This document shows positions 20,714-31,129 of a stretch of 64,000 nt of DNA, in pieces (the stretch's first letter is position 1; every line of letters starts with the position of its first letter). This DNA comes from Oscarella lobularis (lineage: Eukaryota; Porifera; Homoscleromorpha; Homosclerophorida; Oscarellidae): positions 3,782,001-3,846,000 of the forward strand of contig NC_089176.1 in the NCBI RefSeq assembly GCF_947507565.1, written 5' to 3'. Below the pieces are notes generated by a model. That model worked only from the letters and a program-made list of their open reading frames with translations. It had not been told where the DNA came from and did not search any database. A program made the translations under genes and the position numbers.

Positions 20714-21916
20714 ATGGACTCCTCGGCAGAATTCTCCGTCGAGCACTCATCGACATCAAATACAAGGCTAGGAGACGATCACTGGATTGACGTCCGAATC
20801 CGAAACAACTCCCATCAAGCCATACCAGAGCAGAGCGTGAGTCTCGAATCGAACCTTTATTACAAAAGGACCGTGTCGGTTCTGCCGGCGATCAAACCGT
20901 TCAGTCAAGGAAGCATCAAGTTGAAGGCAACAGTATGGTGTCCTGGAAATCGTAGGATCGAATCATTATGCCGTGCTTTCATCGTTAAATTCCACGGTCT
21001 GGGCGTGGCCGTTCCAACGCCAACCAAAATAGGTAAAGGTAGCTGAATATACTGCTCCTCAATCGTTTTTTTGCAGCGAATTATAAAGGCTGCATTGAAG
21101 ACTACTCGCCGCAGAAAGCAGAGTTGACGAATAGAAAAGAAATCAGCCGTTACAACATTTTGCTTTTCGGAATGGTTGACTCTGGAAAATCTTCCTTTGT
21201 CAATACTCTCCTTACCATGCTTCAGGACGAATCCAAACAGAAGATCTGCTCGTCGGCGGCATATGGAGGCACGGCTGCTCACACTACTACGAAAGTGCAT
21301 TGCTACAATATTTCACGGCTGCACCCTAACTGCTACTTTAATTTATGGGATACGTGGGGCTTAGATGAAACTAGTTTTGTTCCACAACAGGTGAAGTATC
21401 TGGTCAATGGGCAGTTGCCTCTTGGGTGGCGTCGTGAATACAGTGTGGATGAATATGACAACCACATAAACAGGATAAAAACGAGTCTAAGTAGACGAAT
21501 TCATGCTGTACTTTTCTTTGTTTCATCTGACCTTGTCACAAAAGCGCAAGGAATGAAACTCGACTTGCTACGAGAGGCGTTTCAGCTGCTGGTCAATGAA
21601 GGACTTTCTCCGATTCTCGTCTTGTCAAAAGTAGATGAGATGGATCCTGCATTACGCAGAAATGCCTTCATGTTAACGTCAAAACTCGAAGAACTTCGTC
21701 AGAAAGCGGCGGTTTTGTTTCAACTACCCATAGAAAGAGTTACGTACACTGTCAATTACCTTCAAGAAAATGAAAGAAACTGGGACATAGAGGCGTTGGC
21801 GTACAAGAATCTTGTCGCTGCGCTAGATTCCTGTGAGACTTTTATACAAAATGACAGTAAGATTCGTGTCTTTTTGTTGTGGGCATGATGCTGAATTTTC
21901 TATAGGATCCCGTGAA
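20714..21916 (+). CDS. IFI44-like GTPase 4
   Basis: Exons 20714-21032, 21077-21856 and a short last exon 21906-21916; about 369 residues. Beta domain (FSVEHSSTSNTRLGDD, PEQSVSLESNLYYKRT, NRRIESLCRAFIVKF), then P-loop GMVDSGKSSF. This is the only copy here with the canonical Gly before Lys. LWDTWGLDE, LVLSKVDEMD and YTVNYLQENERNW follow. The 3' end is uncertain: the donor at 21857 could also join an acceptor near 22117 instead of 21905. Confidence 0.75.
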
Positions 21917-21949
21917 GATCACTTTGTGAAAGATGAAAGTAACAGTGCG

Positions 21950-22422
21950 AGTGTTTTTTTAACAAAGCGTTGATTGCATCTTTGTATCCTTTGCTAGAAT
22001 CTGCTTTAGCTGTGGAAGTGAATTCCAGGAAAAGTGCTGTTTTTGATTTGGTATAGGATGAATGAGATAATCGGATGCTGTGCTTGATTTACGCATGCTT
22101 GCTTTTTCTTTTTTAAGCTGCCTTCAATGGAGGCGGGAACATTTTTGCGGAGCCAAGAACGTACCAGCAGAGAGTCAATGTGGGAGTTGGACTGGATACT
22201 AAGCTACAAGGTTGCGCTTGTACAGTTAGTAAAAATCCTAATCATATTTCTCTTTGTTGTTCTACAGGCGTTTATTGGCGCTGTACTAATAGTTGTTGTA
22301 TTAATTATTTTATTTGACGTTTAACTTTATTAGGTAGGACCTCATTTTCAAAGCATGCTTAGCCATTTTTACGAAACGCTGGAGACAATGGGACAGTATA
22401 GTAAGAAGCTTTTCCTGAAAGT
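21950..22422 (+). other. Possible alternative 3' exons of GTPase 4 or a small membrane protein
   Basis: From the acceptor near 22117 the GTPase 4 frame reads AFNGGGNIFAEPRTYQQ... and can continue across a 57-nt intron ending TTCTACAG at about 22267. In another frame, ATG 22127 opens a 65-residue ORF with a very hydrophobic C-terminal half (LVQLVKILIIFLFVVL). I cannot decide between these. Confidence 0.3.
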
Positions 22423-23416
22423 TCACGGAGTTTCCGAGTCGTTGGAATAGAACTAAAACACGAATAATAATAAACGAGAGGGCTTTGATTTAAAAAAAGA
22501 GCGTTTCTCACGTGAGGACAAGCCAACTTCACTTTAGATTGAAGTAACGCGACGTTCTTTTGATTAATAGCGCTGTTTTCAACCCATTTGCGATCAAAGT
22601 GCAGAATTTGTACAATGAAACGAATTTGGCTATTTTCACCTAGAAAAATGCCGGAATATTCGTCTGTTTCCTCCCAATAAGTTTTAAATGCTCCGTCGTT
22701 TTTTCCGGATCGTAGTAAAATCAAAATGACGTTGTCTGAAAAGGCATTGAATTTTAAATAAGTTTTAAGGAAGGCTTACGGCAATCAAAATTTTGTCTAC
22801 GCTTTGAATCAAGATTCACCAATCGGTCTGTTGGAATTGACGCGAAATGAAAAATGACGTCAGACTGTGTATCATCGTCTGGCGATGCTCCATGGTGAGT
22901 TGGAACGCTCCCGAGACCTATTTCCTTTAGTAGTCGAGTGACTATTTGTTTGTATTTGTCTTTGTAGTGGTCCTTTTCATACGACACCCCAATACGGGTA
23001 TTGGGAGTAGGCACGCCAAGACGATTGAAAAGGTACGCTACTGCTTTGGAAGTTTCATTTAGTTGGGATTCATGCTTTTCTTGAACTTTCTGCATCTCTT
23101 TTAATTGATTCTCAATTGAGGTTAGTTGAACTTCCCGCATCTCTTTTATTCCATCCTTCATTGTTTTTGGCTTTCCCCCCTTGTATTGGCGATGGCGTTT
23201 CTTTGCCAAAGGGACGCCTGAGTCTTCTTCCGAGTCTGACTTGTCTAATGAGGTCGTCAGAACGTGGAGACTTTGAAGTCCGTTACAAGACTTACCGTTT
23301 GGCAGGAGCAATTCTGAGTCTTCGTGATTTGTCTGTAGAAGATAGTGTGGCCAAAAAAAGCAACCTAGGATCTCCCCACAGCGCACTTTGCTCGAGCTGG
23401 AACAACAGCTGCCCAT
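22423..23416 (-). CDS. GKN-domain protein with dual acylation motif
   Basis: Exons (minus) 23416-22780, 22735-22512 and 22452-22423; 296 residues. It starts MGSCCSSSS: Gly2 for myristoylation plus adjacent Cys for palmitoylation, so it is probably membrane-anchored (inference). A basic cluster (AKKRHRQYKGGK), a short coiled coil (about 100-145), then the GKN domain: TRIGVSYEKDHYKDKYKQ, DVIFHFASIPTDRLVNLD, NVILILLRSGKNDGAF, EYSGIFLGEN, IVQILHFDRKWVENS. The last exon encodes only FYSNDSETP. Exon lengths of 224 and 30 nt are identical to the next gene. Confidence 0.78.
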
Positions 23417-23929
23417 AGTTTTGGAAAAGGTTGTTCAGTGTTTACGCTGGTACGTGCGCACTTCACCCCTGGCTCACCTCATCCTCGACTTGCAAATTGC
23501 ATGATCAAACGTGCGTCATTCTCCTTCAAGGGAATCTAGTTATCAAAATTAAGATTGAGGCCTTGCTCCTATCCCACCCCCTCCCCTCTCCCCCTCTCGG
23601 TCTCCTCCCTCTCTCCTCTCCCTCCGCTACCCACACTCACTTCCCGCCACTTGCCTACGCAAATCATAATAGAATTATTTAATTAATCTTTGTCCTCTTG
23701 TTATACGGGAAGTCGAGAGGGAGAACGCCTTTGCGCACTGTGATTCGCGACTCTTTCAGCCATTTTACGGGATAAGAGTGTCGTAACGACCCAAGCCATG
23801 GTCGTCTGCGAAGGATAGAAGGTACAGCTGACCAAATGATCGTCTGTAGATCTATGCGTTTCTGCCAGTGGCTATTAGCAAAGAGGCTGCATAAATGCAT
23901 CAGCAAAAAGTAAAATTGTCTGATAGAAT

Positions 23930-24833
23930 TCACTGGCCATCAACTGGAGTCTTGTAGAACTAAAGAGACATTTGAACGTTTTGCTGAGTGATAAGTGAGA
24001 GTTATTTACGTGGGGACAAGCTCGTCTGATTTCAGTTTGAAGAAGTTTTACATTCTCTTGGTTGATATGACTGTTCTCAAGCCATTTTTGTTCCCAATGC
24101 AGAATTTGTATCGAAAAACGTTTTTCATTTTCCTGGCCTAAGAAGACGCCAGAGTATTGAGATGACTCTTCTAGAAGAGTATCAAAGGCCTTCTCGTTCC
24201 TTCCAGGTCGCATTACAACCAAAACAACGTTTTCTAAATAGGCTATATTGTGATATTTTATTTTATTTAGCAAGACTTACTGCAATCGAATCTCTTTCTG
24301 AGATGTTCATCCAAGTTGACCAGTCTTTGTGTTGGACTTGATGCAATGTGAAAAATAAGATCAAAGTCACTGCCACTGCCTGGAATTTCTCCTCGGTGTA
24401 CTGGAAACGTATCTAGTCCGACTTCTTGCAGTAGCCGTGTAACTACGTCATCGTATTTCACGTTGTAGTGGCTCTTTTCGAATGACACAGCTACGCGAGT
24501 GTTGGGTAGAAGCACGCCACAATGACTGTAAAGAAACGTTAATCTTCTATCGTATTCGTCTAAGTCAGCCCGCAGCTGCCGATGCTGGAACGCTGATCTT
24601 CTATTGCACTCGTCTAAGTCAGCCTGCAGCTGAAGCTGGAGATTTTCGATTTTTTGCTCTTTTCTTTTATTTGTTTCTTTTCTTTTAGATTGGTGTTGTT
24701 TTACGTTGATGCACTTCACTTTTGCTGGCCTGCCATTTGTCGGCCAAACGTTTTGCCAAATCCAACCCATGAGTTGCATGGGAGATCGCCAAAGAAAATT
24801 GATGAGTTGAAAGGGAGCACGAAGGATCTCCAT
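23930..24833 (-). CDS. GKN-domain protein with amphipathic N-terminus
   Basis: Exons (minus) 24833-24281, 24233-24010 and 23959-23930; 268 residues. The N-terminus is aromatic and hydrophobic (MEILRAPFQLINFLWRSP...), possibly an in-plane membrane anchor. Then a Lys/Glu coiled coil with a small internal duplication (ADLDECNRR / ADLDEYDRR). The GKN domain reads TRVAVSFEKSHYNVKYDD, DLIFHIASSPTQRLVNLD, NVVLVVMRPGRNEKAFD, QYSGVFLGQENEKRF, IQILHWEQKWLENS. The terminal exon encodes FYKTPVDGQ. Tandem sister of the preceding gene. Confidence 0.78.
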
Positions 24834-25145
24834 GTTCCTTGCTCTAGGCGCCAGCCTGTGTACTCTGTGATCTCAAATTTAATTATTCTTGCAAATTAAA
24901 TAAAATTCACTCCCTCTCCCTGTCTCTTCCCACTCCCTCTGGGGAGGTCAGATTATGATCACCGCCCACTTATCCAACATCATCCAATTCCTCCTCTGCA
25001 CACACACCCTCAGTCTAGCCACCTACCGAGCATCTCACTCATGAGCCAATCAGGATTTGGCTGTACCCCCAACTGTGCGCCTACGCGCCTGTACGGGTAT
25101 TCGCAATGAGCAAGTTCAGCACGTGACCGCGAAGGAAGAAGCGTG

Positions 25146-27214
25146 ATGTCGTCGTCCTGCGTATCTCCGTATTCTCCGCCGCCGCTCGTCGACTCGCTGC
25201 ACGACTTACCACGCGTCGACTTGCACTTTCACGAGGCGAGCTCTGAATTTCAGCTGGACAGTCAATCCTACCGCGAGGTTCCATGATGTGACGCGATCAT
25301 AAACCCTTGGAAGAATCGCATCCTTAGGGTCTCGCCGTTTGGGCCATAATAGCTGGATCATTTTCGATTCTACTCCTTCTCATCGCCCTTCTCTATCTCG
25401 TCTACAAGTGCTGCTTTCCTCCGCAACGTGCACGCGAGCCCAAAACCGGAAACGAGTGGTTTTGTCTGGCTTTCGTCGCCGCGTTCGCAGTCGTCGCCGT
25501 CGTCATCGCAATCGGCGGCGGTGCAAAAGCGTTCGTGGACACCGACACGGCCATCGATGGATTCATCGAAATCAACGCGCGTCTCGACGCTGCGAGAGAA
25601 AAGGTAATAAGTGGCACGCCCACGAGCGATTTGGACTCGCCATTTGCGTGACGTAGATTTCATCGATTAACAATGACGTCAAAAGGATTGATAGTGATAT
25701 GAAATCGCTGCTAAACAATAAATTCGATCCAGCGGTGGAAAAGCTTGTTGCTGGGACTTTTGATAAAATTTTTGACGTCAGAAAACAGGTGGATAATATT
25801 CAGAGTTTGGTCGACTGTATCCATTTGGACGAGTACGTGAAAATAGCAAGACAATATCGTCGCTATGGGTATGTGCATAAATGGAAAAGAGAAGACGTAA
25901 TAGAACGTTTGTAGAGAGTATGGGATGCTTCCAGTTTTCTGCTATCTGGGTCTTCTTGCTGTAGTTTCACTTATGATATGTTGGAGAAGGGTTATCTGTT
26001 TGAAATTGTAAGACTGTTTGGTTAGACCTCCAATCTTTATTTTTTGCTTAGTTTGGCAGCTTTGGCTCTTGTTGGTCTTTTGCTTTGCGGTTTGATGAGC
26101 GGTGTAACCATGGGCTTATCTCTGGTATATAACTCTCCTTATCTCTCGAGGAATTTTATTACTGCAATTTTTATGTGTAGGCTGGCAGTGACGTATGCAT
26201 GAACCCAGATGGATATTTCTTGAACTACACGTCTAATTCAGATGATAGAGGTTTGAGTCAAAAAAATGCGTATTAGAGGTCAATTGTTTGTGTGTATAGA
26301 AGTCTTGGAATATTATGTCTATTGTGATGATTGTCCCTTTCCCTACATTGAGGCAAGAGCTTCTTACTAGTGATAATAATTCTAATTATTATTATAGGAA
26401 TTCAACAAGGCGTTTTCTGATGTGAGCAAAATAAAAGGGGCGTTTCAAGTTATTAATCGTCTGCTTTCTGAGAAAAAACAAGTCAGTCCGTAGAGTGATC
26501 CATTTCGAATTAATTATGGTTATAGGAGCGTCTTCGTCAAGTGCTAAGTGACACTTCTGAGATTGAAGAATCTCTTGTATCTCTTCGAAATGTTGTCATC
26601 TGTAACGATATTCACCAGGTATATACTTGCAAATTTTTATTACCATTTATCGACCAAACCATTTTATTAGTCGTATCTCAAATCTCGTGATGCAGTCTGC
26701 AAGGAAACAATGTAAGTGCGTTTGAGAAAAGAAACCCCCTCTTCATATATGTTAATATTTTTCTTCAGAATTGATCTCGTTCTTCTTCTACTTGCCACTC
26801 TGATTGCATCTATTCCCATCATGATCATAGTTATGTGTGAGCAGCACGCATGGTGGAAGCTTAGAGAAATCAAGCGGTGAGTCTGCCCACTGGCTTGTAT
26901 TGTAGTAAAAATTAATTAACGTCCATTCGACTAGTTATAGAAAAAGGGAATATGATGAGCGTTCGCCTTTGGCTTCAAGGTCTCGTCTAAATTTTTAGAA
27001 ACGTGTTTGTTATTAGTAACCTTTGTTTTCATTTTTTAGTGAAACCAGGAGCATGAACTTGCAACTTGAGAGCTCTACTAAATTCTCCCCCAAAGCGTCA
27101 CCAATTCCTTCGGCACCCGTTGATCCACCTCCACTGGTTAGTGATAAAGTTTTAGGATGTAGTTTTTAAATTTGTTTTTTTCTCTAGTACACTGAAATAG
27201 AATCAGACTTCTGA
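25146..27214 (+). CDS. TTYH: Tweety homolog A (TTYH family)
   Basis: Multi-exon tweety-family membrane protein (anion channel or lipid-associated in the literature). Exon 1 (25146-25277) has the family start: SPYSPPPLVDSLHDLPRVDLHF. Exon 2 (25328-25603) holds TM1 and TM2 around a Cys/basic turn (YKCCFPPQRARE). Later exons give the extracellular helix (LDEYVKIARQYRRYG), TM3 (LPVFCYLGLLAVVS), TM4 (LAALALVGLLLCGLMSG), the loop with AGSDVCMNPDGY, NYTSN and YCDDCPFPYIE, and TM5 (LVLLLLATLIASIPIM) before MCEQHAWWK. The C-terminus has PPPLYTE, a PPxY motif as in vertebrate TTYH2/3 bound by Nedd4-type ligases. Intron 26353-26397 has a GC donor. Confidence 0.88.
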
Positions 27215-27393
27215 TTATCGATATCAGCTGCTTTGTGTTATGTGAACACTCAATGATACAGGTAAATCTCCTAAAATTCAAGTCCCATAATAAATAGTTT
27301 TATTTTCAGATCACCGATCGACTATAAACATCAGCACGTATTTTTTGATATTCACGTGTACTCATTAACATGACGTCACGCATTCTCGTGACA

Positions 27394-29508
27394 ATGTCTT
27401 CCTGCACGTCAGCGTATTCTCCTTCGTCGCTCATCGAGAGTCTTCACGCGTTTCCGCGATTCGACTTGCACTTTTACAAAACGTCGAATCCCTCTTTCGA
27501 GCCTGAAAACCGCTCCTACCTCGAGGTACGAAAGTCTACTCAGAAAATTTCTCTCCTCTACTCGATTTTCGCTCCTTCGTACACGTGTAGGGCCTCGGCG
27601 TTTGGGCCGTCATTGCGGCCGCCTTCTCCATCCTTCTCCTGCTCGTCTCGCTCGTCTATCTCGTCTGCACATGCTGTTGTTTTCCGCGACGGCGACGCAT
27701 TATGGCGATCGAACCGAAAACCGGAAATGCGTGGTGTCGTCTCTTCTTCGTCGTCCTTATCGCCGCTGTCGCCGTCGGCGTGGCGACGTACGGTGGCGCG
27801 AAGGCTCTGGACGACGCCAATTCAGTCATCGACGGTGCAAACGAGATCGACGCTAGTCTCGACACGGCGAAAGATGAGGTAATTGCAGGTAATTGCGCTC
27901 CTTAGTACGCGCGTTATTGAGTGTCTGTTTTTTCGAGGTTTCTACGATTCGAGACCACGTGAGTCACGTTAATAGTGAATTGGGAGCGCTGCTTGGACTC
28001 GCAAACGACACGAATGTGCGAGAACTCGTCAACGAAGCTCTGATTCGCGTAAAGGACGTCACGGAGAGAATTGATGAGATTAATGATAAAATTGATGACG
28101 TCGATTTGGATGAGTACGTGGCAAAAGCGAAGGAATATCGTCGCTATGGGTACGTAGGTAAAAAATTAAATTTTTTCATTTGAGACTTTTTAATTAGGGA
28201 ATATGGAATGATTCCGTATTTCTGTCTTCTGGGTCTCGTTGTTGGGCTTCCCTTTTTGGGGATTTTATGCTGTCGAAAAACGGCTTTCTGTTTGAAATTG
28301 TATGTCAACTGAAATGGCAGTTCTTACTTTGACTTATCTTTACTGTAGTTTTGCTTTTTTGGCCTTGATTGGCATTTTATTTTGTGGTCTCATGAGTGGA
28401 GCGTCAATGGGAATTTCTCTGGTAATACACTTCTCTTCAAAAGAAATGAATTTTAACCTGTCTTTAGGCTGGAAGTGATGTGTGCATGAATCCAGACGGA
28501 TACCTATTGAATTACACTTCAAATGCAAACGACAGAGGTTCATATACATATGTAGGTGGAAATAGAATAATTGTTTTGCTCTAGACGTTTTAGAATATTA
28601 CATTTATTGCGCCAATTGTTCATTTCCGTACATCGAGGCAAGTTCATTTTACAAAACTGCAGCTAAAACCATCTCATAGTTCTAAATTAGTACTTCAACG
28701 AAGCATATCAGTACGCAGATGAACTGCAATCATTATTTCAAAGTGTCGATGCTCTCCTTCCTCCTGGCAGAGAAAAGGTTTGTATGTGTGATTGACTTAC
28801 CCGTTTTATGTGGCTTTGTAGGAACATCTTCAAGGGGCCATAGCGAGTAGCAAAGACGCCTTGGAGTCTATTAGTAGTCTTCAGAACATTGTGACATGTG
28901 ATGATATAAACGAGGTATGTATCTAATTAGGAATCATTTATTATTATTATTATTATTGACCAACCGGTTGATTAGTCTTATCACAAATCGCGCGACGCCT
29001 TGTGCAAAGAAATGATGTACGCACCTAATGAGAAAATGAGCTTTATGAATAGCATTGGCTTCTTGTGTAGAGATGCCTTTTTTATACTTTTACTTGCTAC
29101 AGTAATTTCATCGCTGCCAATCATGCTTCTTATTATGTGCGAGCAGAACACGTGGAGAAAGATTCAGAATATGAAAGAGTGGGTCTTTGTGGATTGCAGT
29201 ATAATGACGTCTCAATTACTTCTTTATTTATAGTTATTATAGGAGTATTGATACACACAGTGAACGTGCACCGTTGATTTCAAGGTTAGCCTATAAATTG
29301 TGAGAAATCTGTTTTGACGCCAGCTTCCTTTTTAGAACAGAGCACTCTCATTTGGAACACGATTCAAGTAATGCATGGAATGATGACGGGTCACCAAGGT
29401 GCACCACTCCCAATGTGCCACCTCCAAATGTAAGCCTCTGCTTATTACAGTGAAGGTCAGTTTCTGAATATTTGGATTTAGTACGCTGACGTTGCGTCAG
29501 ATCAGTGA
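27394..29508 (+). CDS. TTYH: Tweety homolog B (TTYH family)
   Basis: Tandem paralog of tweety A with the same exon order; exon 1 (27394-27525) is exactly the same length (132 nt). SAYSPSSLIESLHAFPRFDLHF is a textbook tweety N-terminus. TM1 (VIAAAFSILLLLVSLVYLV) and TM2 (LFFVVLIAAVAVGVATYGG) lie in exon 2 (27591-27878). LDEYVAKAKEYRRYG, AGSDVCMNPDGY, NYTSN, FPYIEY, CDDINESYHKSRDALC and TM5 follow. The C-terminal PPPNYADV again makes a PPxY motif, split by the last intron. Intron 28638-28690 uses a GC donor at the same position as in tweety A. An in-frame ATG at 27370 exists, but the downstream one matches tweety A. Confidence 0.88.
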
Positions 29509-29599
29509 AGCGCTTTCTTCTGTGACTTAATTAATGGACGTTGGTTTTATTAATTAGGTCGGGCAGAGTAAAATATGTTTGGTGGGTGTAGAAGTGCGC

Positions 29600-30783
29600 A
29601 TGCTTGACGACTACTCCACAGCGATGTCACGGCCTCAAGATCCTTGGCAAACTCGCGTTGACACGCATCGAGAGTTTCTCAAACACAACCTGTACGTAGA
29701 CGACCAATTGCTCCATAGCCTGATGAGAAGACGCTTGAAGAGCGGCGGCGCATTTCTGCTCACTCGAGCCGATAAGGAAAACGTCGAATCGAATACCGGT
29801 TCGACAACGAATATGACCGCGCCAACGAACTCAACGAAAGTCAATACTCTTGTGGAAATCTTGCGTTTCAAAGGCCCCAAAGAGGAGACGTTCGAATTGC
29901 TGTGTCATTCGCTGTACGAGATCAAGCGGGTTTGGATAGTGCAAGAGCTGATGGGCCACTCTGATGAGTCCCAAGATCCTTGGCAAACTCGCGTTGACAC
30001 GCATCGAGAATTTCTCAAACACAACCTCCACGTCGACGACGAATTGCTCAATAGCCTGATGGGAAAACGCTTGGAGAGCGGCGCATCACTGCTCACTCAA
30101 ATTGATAAGGAGGATAATATCGAATCGAGCGCTCTAACGAACTTAGCGAAGGTCGATGCTCTCGTGAAAGTCTTGCGTTTCAAAGGCCCCAAAGAGGAGA
30201 CGTTCAACTTGCTGTGCCTCTCGCTATACGATGTCAGGCGGGTTTGGATAGTGCAAGAACTGATGGGCTGGGAACAAAGCCACTCTGATGAGTCTGATTC
30301 GAAGCAAGGAGCCTTGGAAGGCAAGTCGACTTCAATGGAGCCTGGGGTCAAGGGATGGAAAGACAGGCTTACCAATGACACCCAGAGTTCGAAACAGGTA
30401 AATGATCGATTGTTTTTTTGGGGATCCCAATGCTTTGCCCAAGTCCTTGTACTTAGGATTACAGCAAAGCAGCCGTGGCGGATTCACGTGGCGCCGCTCT
30501 CGAGGATCAATTAGTAGAAGATCGTCACATCAAAGCTCTTGAATTCGAAATTTTTTCCAACACTGATGAACTTGTGTCGTTTGGAAAAGCTCTCATGGGG
30601 TGGAGTCACACAAGAACGCTAAACTATTTCTCAGACATGAAAGGCAGCAAAGTTAATTACCAATTTTCCAGTCTGCTTCATGCTTGGGTAGACAAAGAAG
30701 ACGTCCACACTATAGGAAAATTGCTGTCTGCTTTCAAGGAAGTTGAAAAGGAAGGTGCGGCTGGAAGGATTTTGATAAAATGA
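29600..30783 (+). CDS. CARD-CARD-death domain adaptor
   Basis: Exons 29600 (or ATG 29624) to 30397 and 30457-30783; about 366-374 residues. Two tandem CARDs share DPWQTRVDTHREFLKHNL, VDDxLLxSLM and FKGPKEETF. They are followed by a truncated piece (MEPGVKGWKDRLT...TQSSKQ) matching the two ends of the CARD exon at 34178-34537. Exon 2 is a death domain: FEIFSNTDELVSFGKAL, GWSHTRT, LLHAWVDKEDVHTIGKLL. The layout extends that of CRADD/RAIDD-type adaptors, which link receptors to caspases through CARD and DD contacts. Cytosolic; partners unknown. Confidence 0.8.
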
Positions 30784-31129
30784 TTGGATTGGTCATTTTT
30801 AGCATTTTTCGTTTGACATTTTAGTAGCCAGAAATTTTACATTGTTTCATTCAGAACCAGGTGCACTCATCACAAAGACTACAGCAAAGCCATTCAAAAA
30901 AAGAAGTGATCCTAACTAAAAGACACTTGAACGGTTAGACACAAGCAGCAAATAGATACTGCTGTAAACGTCACATCAACTTTCACCCTTAAGCTAAGGT
31001 CAAGAAGATACAGAGACATCCAAATCAAAGCCCGCCGATGGAAGGTTAGATGGGCGCCGCCCATTTTCAGGAGCCCGGCCGTTCACGCCCCTTGTGCACT
31101 CATCTCAGACTCTGCAAGATTCAGTCGCA
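30784..31129. other. Intergenic, duplicated 3' flank
   Basis: The first 150 bases match the 3' flank of the CARD-DD gene at 34927-35070 (TTGGTCATTTTTAGCATTTT...), confirming duplication of the whole 3' exon with its flank. Nothing else seen. Confidence 0.6.
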
